From: Metaphire vulgaris
Taxonomy: Eukaryota > Annelida > Clitellata > Crassiclitellata > Megascolecidae
Direction of reading: 5' to 3'
DNA length: 64,000 nt
NCBI GenBank assembly: GCA_018105865.1
Contig: CM030865.1
Span: 636,141 to 700,140 of the forward strand
The notes under the pieces were generated by a model that saw nothing but the letters and a program-made list of their open reading frames with translations, had not been told where the DNA came from and did not search any database. The position numbers and the translations under genes are program-made. Shown one piece after another: positions 39,359 to 64,000 of the stretch. Positions within the stretch are counted from its first letter, which is position 1. Each line of letters begins with the position of its first letter.

Positions 39359-39819
39359 GGGGCTGTCCATGGTTTATTCTAGCCACCCTTGACATGGGGG
39401 GGATTTTGAAATGCAGGGGGTACAAGGACTGACTCTCCAGAAATCTTTAAGAGCAAAAAAGTTCTCTTCCTTTTAAAAATGGCGGACTAGCAAAAAAGGT
39501 CAGCCTACCCTTTCCACATACCTTCGCCAGCAACAATTTTTTGTAATCCTTACAGTTTTCCCTCTTCATAAAAAGAAGCCCCCCGTGGTCACGCTTTTGG
39601 GGCAAAATTTCCGCCACCCCTATGCAACATATGAAACATTTTTGGGGGGAATTTTTACACTTGGGGGAGGGAAAATCCCCCTGAGAAGGCCTAGAATAAA
39701 CACTGGGGACTGTTCGTGAATATGTTAACAATTTTGGGGCAATTTTTGCCCCCCTTCTTGTCAACAACTGTCAAAGTTTTGCAACCCCCTTATTCGTTGA
39801 CGTAATTAATGGGCAGCCC
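39359..39819. mobile_element. TIR MITE, GGGGCTGTCC family, copy 3, interrupted
   Basis: Left end GGGGCTGT, right end CGTAATTAATGGGCAGCCC, with the internal words GTCAACAACTGTCAA and GGGGCAATTTTTG of copies 1 and 2. A hAT MITE (39367-39705) has inserted 8 bp from the left end, and the interior is shorter than in copies 1 and 2. Confidence 0.8.
39367..39705. mobile_element. hAT-type MITE, GTTTATTCTAG family, copy 3, nested
   Basis: Ends CCATGGTTTATTCTAG and CTAGAATAAACACTG, flanked by GGGGCTGT (39359-39366) and GGGACTGT (39706-39713), 7 of 8 identical. It is about 150 bp longer than the other two copies. The target was the terminal inverted repeat of another MITE. Confidence 0.8.
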
Positions 39820-39856
39820 ATGAAGTTATGGGTGTTCGAAATAAGTTCTTACTTTA

Positions 39857-39946
39857 AGTATAGGATCCCAACTGGGGGGCCACTGGGGGGCAGGCAGTCA
39901 ATAGGGGGCACGGGCCCCCCTGGCCCCCCCGGTGGAGCCGCCACTG
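39857..39946 (+). mobile_element. Right part of the split hAT-type MITE
   Basis: Continues the MITE interrupted at 37402, ends GGAGCCGCCACTG and is followed by CCATCACC and a 203-bp repeat unit (39947-40100). See the left part at 37230. Confidence 0.85.
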
Positions 39947-40155
39947 CCATCACCTTCTGCATTTAAAACGGTTCATCCATGACAAACCTCGTTATTCCAT
40001 AATGCTAATAATGCATAGGGTTTGTGCAAATTCAACCACATTTTGAAACTTACTTCGTCCTGTTAGAGATCGATTTCAAGTACCATATTGAGTGACTGTA
40101 ATTATTTAGCATCCTTTAGTAGGCTAAGCTAAGCATCTTTCATTGGAGTCATTAG

Positions 40156-40394
40156 CAGTGGCGTAGCCAGGATTCCAGCATAGAGGCACTTCAGTCTTCA
40201 GGAATTTTCGCACAAGTCTTGACGAACAAAAATGGTCGTCATCTCAAATGCTTTAAGACGTGTAACTGGTGGTTTTCCTCGATCTAATACTACCCCTACC
40301 CCTACCTCCCCTCCACTTCTCAGCGGTTTTGACTGAATCGCACTACCTGTCCCAGTCTTAATAAAGGGGCCCCCGCCCCGTGGCTATGCCAATG
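40156..40394. mobile_element. hAT-type MITE, CAGTGGCGTAGCC family
   Basis: Ends CAGTGGCGTAGCCAGG and GTGGCTATGCCAATG, flanked by GTCATTAG (40148-40155) and GTCATTAA (40395-40402), 7 of 8 identical. Shares internal sequence (TCGATCTAATACTACCCCT) with the copy at 35020. Confidence 0.88.
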
Positions 40395-40452
40395 GTCATT
40401 AACATAGTCCCGTTCGTAGACGTCTTCAACCAGCGCACAGGACCCCGCCCCT

Positions 40453-40485
<33 letters not shown>

Positions 40486-41220
40486 GGCCAACGCTACTGT
40501 ACATTGTACAACTTGGCCTAAAGCCAGAGAAAGTTTAACACAAAGTTTACAGAGTGACACGCAACAACATCATTGCTATATTTTATGTACCATAGAAGAT
40601 TGGCTCAGTTCATTTACTTACTCATCGTTAGGCGTTCAATTTTAGAAGTAGCTTCTACAGTTAACGACCACCGGTTGTCAGAGAATCTTTTTCTGTCTCT
40701 AATATGAACGAAGACTGCCTGAAAAAACCGGTTCAGGACTTTGCACTCTCTTTAATATTATCAGAAAACGTCGAGTCACTGTTTACTATGGACAGCCGTA
40801 CGATGAAAAACGGTCTTATCGAGACATTCGGTCGCCTTTCAAAGGACGCTCATTAAAAGCTCTTCGGTTTAAGACCGGTTTAATCCATGCATGCCCAATG
40901 GTGGTGCCAGCGTCCTCGACTCCTGGGCCCGTGGAGACCGCGCCCCCTCCGCCTCAAAGGCCGCTCCTCCCTCCCCTCCCCCAGCACCCTGTTTAGTCGA
41001 CCTCTTTTTCTATAGATATCGGGTCACATTATTACAGTACAGTAGAGTTTCCTCGGTTGTTCCTTGCTTATATTCATCACCCACTCTGTCTCTGTCTTCC
41101 AATCAGGGCCGGACGTAGACTTGAGGCCCTACGCTATACAAAGTCCAGAGGTCCACTGGGCCACTTCCTCTATAAATTACATTAACTGGTTACAGAAAGA
41201 GTAAAAAATATTAATAATAA

Positions 41221-41223
41221 ATA

Positions 41224-41261
<38 letters not shown>

Positions 41262-41274
41262 ATATATATATATA
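41221..41274. repeat. (AT)n microsatellite
   Basis: About 54 bp of TA repeat with one interruption. Confidence 0.9.
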
Positions 41275-41672
41275 GAGGCCTATATGCCTTTTAAATAATT
41301 ATATTGAAATTATCTAAAACATAACAAGCAATGCGTTAACAAAATCACAGCACTATATCTATTATATAATCTTCTAAAAGGCTCTAAGTCAGAACTTGGA
41401 ACAGTTTCTTTCTTGATTTTCCAAATGCAAAATCATTGGTTATGCCATCAAACAATATGCTATGTAACTTAATATCCCTTTCCCTTTCTATGCACACAAT
41501 CATGATGCTAAGTGCAGACAATTTTTTGAGGCCCCGGCAGATTGTGAGGCTCTAAGCTGTAGCTCATGTATATTATAGGCTAAGAAAATCCAGCACTGCC
41601 TCCAATATTACTAAACAGGCACGTAGTGCAACACATATAAGTCAGCAATAATTTATAGCAGATTTATAGCAA

Positions 41673-41956
41673 GGGCCATCCATAAATTACGCAACGCGAT
41701 TTTTGCACTTTTTGACCTCCCTCCATCGTAATGCGACATAACAAAAAGTCGGAACCCTAAAATATGATGTAACAATGGGCCGGCCTCTCCCTTTTGGTCT
41801 CCCGAATCCCGACAACTCTTGACAAGCCAAAAAGTTATCTTAAAAATTTTGCATTGCGTTACGTCACACTCACGGAACCCCCTCTTCACACTTCGTGACT
41901 TCGTGACTTCGTGACCCTCCCCCCTATAGGCGCGTTACGTCATTTGTGGATGGCCC
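41673..41956. mobile_element. TIR MITE, GGGCCATCCA family
   Basis: Left end GGGCCATCCATAAATTACG; right end, complemented, GGGGCCATCCACAAATGACG, both followed by a CAACGCG or TAACGCG word. Non-coding. Related in style, not in sequence, to the GGGGCTGTCC family; such ends are typical of ISL2EU/harbinger-like MITEs, so the class is uncertain. Confidence 0.7.
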
Positions 41957-42499
41957 CAAATCGGATATTATCAAGTCATAATAGACGCTATTGGCCTAAT
42001 CATACGCGGATTTTGAGTTTAAAGTTGAAATTATTTTTTCCAGAAACTGTCGATGTCCTATTCTGGAATCCTGGCTACGCCGCTAGTCAGAGAACCACTA
42101 TACAGCATGTTTCGCCCATCCATTCACTCACATTCTGGTCTTGTCGTGTAATCTCATTCTTCGCCCTCTTGTCGCCCAGCAGTAGGTCAGTTCATGTAAT
42201 ATACCATCCAGGCCAGACGAGAGAAATTCCGAGCCCATGGGCAGAGCAGTCAAGGGACCCCTAAAACAGTGTTTAGAATTGTAGTTTAAGTTTCTATTTC
42301 CCTAAAAGAGTTTTTGCAGTTTTCCCAAAAAATAAATACCTCAAGCGTGAAAAAGTGGTGACTGCCATTTTTTACTTTGCCAAGACGACGTTAAAGGAAA
42401 AGACACGCCCCTCCCCCAAGTTGGGGCCCAACCACCTTCGGTGGGCCCCAGCGGTTCATCTATAAAATCGTTATTCTGTATGTCTGTTACCTTCAAGCG

Positions 42500-42700
42500 T
42501 TCCGATTGTTTGACTATTGGTAGACGGTTTAGACCGTTTAGTCCTTACGTCGCGATGCGTTGGTGGACGATGTTCGAAGACGACGTTGCTATTGGTAACA
42601 ATTGTTCGTAGTTTAGCACGGTTTAGTCGAGTCATTGCAGCGTCAGAGGGGTGGGCGTGCGACGACGTTGCTATTGGTAACAATTGTTCGCAGCCTGAGG
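42500..42700. promoter_or_regulatory. Promoter-like block with two X-box/CCAAT repeats
   Basis: A 30-bp sequence is repeated exactly at 42579-42608 and 42661-42690. Each copy contains GTTGCTATTGGTAAC, which fits the RFX X-box pattern (RYYNYY, 1-3 bases, RRNRAC) with a CCAAT box (ATTGG) inside. A third ATTGG lies at about 42518, and between the repeats is GGGGTGGGCGTG, an SP/KLF-type GC box. The nearest gene without a known promoter is SELENBP1 (minus strand). No exon could be attached. Confidence 0.4.
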
Positions 42701-44546
42701 TAGTTGCAACGTACATTTTAACGTACACAAAAATACGTGTACAGCGTCACAAATGGTCACAGTTGCGTGATTTTAACGTATATAGGCCTAATTATTACGT
42801 GGCGCAGAGCTTGGCTAGGTGGCGTATGTACAGTACATCATTGAAATGTTGTTCAGCATGAATTCAATGATTGGGTATTAGGTATAGGTATTGGATTAGT
42901 ATTATCCTGTACTACGAGCGAAGCGAGCATCTTTCTAGTAATAAATAAATACACTGTAGTATTTCGTGAGATAACATTGTTGCGGACCCGCCCGGGCACC
43001 TGGGCATTCAGCCCCTCTCGGCGCGCCCTGTTCCCTCTGTCTTTAACCAGGCCCATACCTTCAGCTATCACTCGCATGTGTTTTCTAAGAGTTATTCCCA
43101 GTTGAAATGATGTAAATCTTAATTAAGAAACCTACTCAGAGGCATGGCGCCTAATTAGCAGGCATAAGAATACAGAGAAATGGTGGGAGGGTAAGTGGGA
43201 AGAGGAGGGAGTAGAAGACACATGGCGAGGAACACGGCCTGTTCAGTTGCCTTTTATGTCCTCCTCCTGTAGCCTAAACGTAGACATGACGGCATTGTCT
43301 TATTACTTTATCTTATTGTCTTGTTTTATCATTGTCCCCAATGTCGTCAATGTCAAATCTGTTACGCCATCTGCTGACATTAAAGGGGTTGACGAACAGA
43401 CAGATAAAGGAACCAATGGGCTGTCATTCACCCCCCCCCGCAACAGTCCACCATAAGCCTACGTTAACATACTGTAATAGCTAGGGGTCAGGCTAAACCG
43501 GTGGAGGGAGGCAGAGGCAACTGCACTCAATGGCTCGAGAAATGCGTCAACCCTTCGGCCACCTCCTATTCCTCCCCTACCACGGGCTCTGGGCGTGCCC
43601 TGGGCACTTGCTCAACAAGGTCACCTAAAACCACAGGTAAATAAAAACCATAGGAAAGTCTGGGCCTGTCGTTGAAAAGAGCGACAGAAGACCAACCAAA
43701 TTGCTTTTCATTTTTTTCACGACTACCAACGAAATACAATTCGAACATGTGACATGTATTGGAAAAATTATTCTATTCAATTGCAAAGGAGAATTCAGAG
43801 AACAGTAACAACTCGAGCTCACCCACAACTATTTCAATCATTCAATGCCAAAAGTCAAAGCACCCAACATTATTATGCTTTTACAGCAAAAACAACGTGT
43901 ATGTCAAACGAAACCATCACACATTCTAATCTATGCCTGGATCTCAATTCATCTTCAGTTGCTAACAGCCAGCAATGCAATTGAACCTCCATAGAGCTAT
44001 TATAAATATGTGTCTTTTTCGAGTGGAAGACAATGCACCAAGAACACGAGAGTATCAGACAATGGGCGATTTACCAACCAGGTCACTTGGATATTATAAA
44101 AGAAACCCTCCTTTGTAAGTTCAAAGCCCACAAAACCAACACACAGAGAACTGGGATATGAAAAAAACAAGTACTATGGCAGTCAATACGCACACACACA
44201 CACAGACAGACAGACAGACAGACACAGACACACACACTCCCAATTGAATACAATGCTGCATAAAAGAAAAGCCAAGAGGAAACCAAACATAAGAAGAGTC
44301 ACTCCTCAAGAAAGCACTGGATTCAACACATTCAACAAATCTCCCACTGAATAAAACTATACGCAAAAGCAAAAGTGCCATTGCACAATATATGCAAACA
44401 GACTCAAAGTTAGGATAAACAAGTTAGATAAACAAGTTAGGATAAACAATGGTCTACAGGCTATATGACCAAATGACGGCATTGGGTACAATCCAACCGA
44501 AGTCAGTAAGATCTAAAAATAAGAGGAACATGTTGAGGAAGAGCTT

Positions 44547-64000
<19,454 letters not shown>

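Noticed and set aside
42423..42451. Hairpin GGGGCCC...GGTGGGCCCC as a terminator or RNA gene
   Set aside because: Strong inverted repeat, but isolated and with no gene beside it; more likely part of a degenerate element.
42330..42480. First coding exon of SELENBP1 at an ATG with a following donor (MAVTTFSRL at about 42370, or MNRWGPPK at about 42450)
   Set aside because: Both end in the wrong phase to join the exon starting at 35628.

Overview
The window is animal nuclear DNA, probably from an AT-rich, intron-rich invertebrate; nothing in it fixes the species. The evidence is five protein genes complete or nearly so and a sixth cut by the right edge. All are split by spliceosomal introns, and their protein lengths and domain orders match the animal orthologues. 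Between and inside them lie many transposon relics, satellites and long microsatellites. No bacterial, viral or CRISPR-type feature was seen.

Layout: 0-4.3 kb is non-coding DNA with repeats and a likely untranslated first exon. FKBP3 (nuclear FKBP25 prolyl isomerase) is on the + strand at 4.36-9.04 kb. A 335-bp satellite array follows (about 9.4-12.4 kb). Every other gene is on the - strand: RPLP0 (ribosomal stalk protein P0, 13.3-17.3 kb), TOE1 (DEDD snRNA/poly(A) exonuclease, 18.8-22.2 kb), UBE2L3 (UbcH7-type E2, 24.1-27.0 kb), SELENBP1 (methanethiol oxidase, 29.2-35.6 kb, first coding exon not found) and AGL (glycogen debranching enzyme, 44.5-64.0 kb, start codon beyond the window). The 35.7-44.5 kb interval has no recognised host gene. 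It holds MULE, LINE and hAT/MITE debris, a 203-bp tandem repeat and a promoter-like block at 42.5-42.7 kb.

The six genes are unrelated housekeeping or metabolic genes in separate transcription units, so the window is not a pathway cluster. FKBP3 and RPLP0 converge on the satellite array. For every gene I rebuilt exon boundaries from splice sites; exon lengths add up to an open frame, and translated junctions match the families. The most unusual host feature is three consecutive GC-AG introns in SELENBP1, against 54 GT-AG coding introns elsewhere in the window. The most unusual mobile DNA is a dense set of hAT-type elements with 8-bp target duplications, several nested in one another, one carrying a BED-finger-like ORF. 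I did not find a convincing new multi-gene system.
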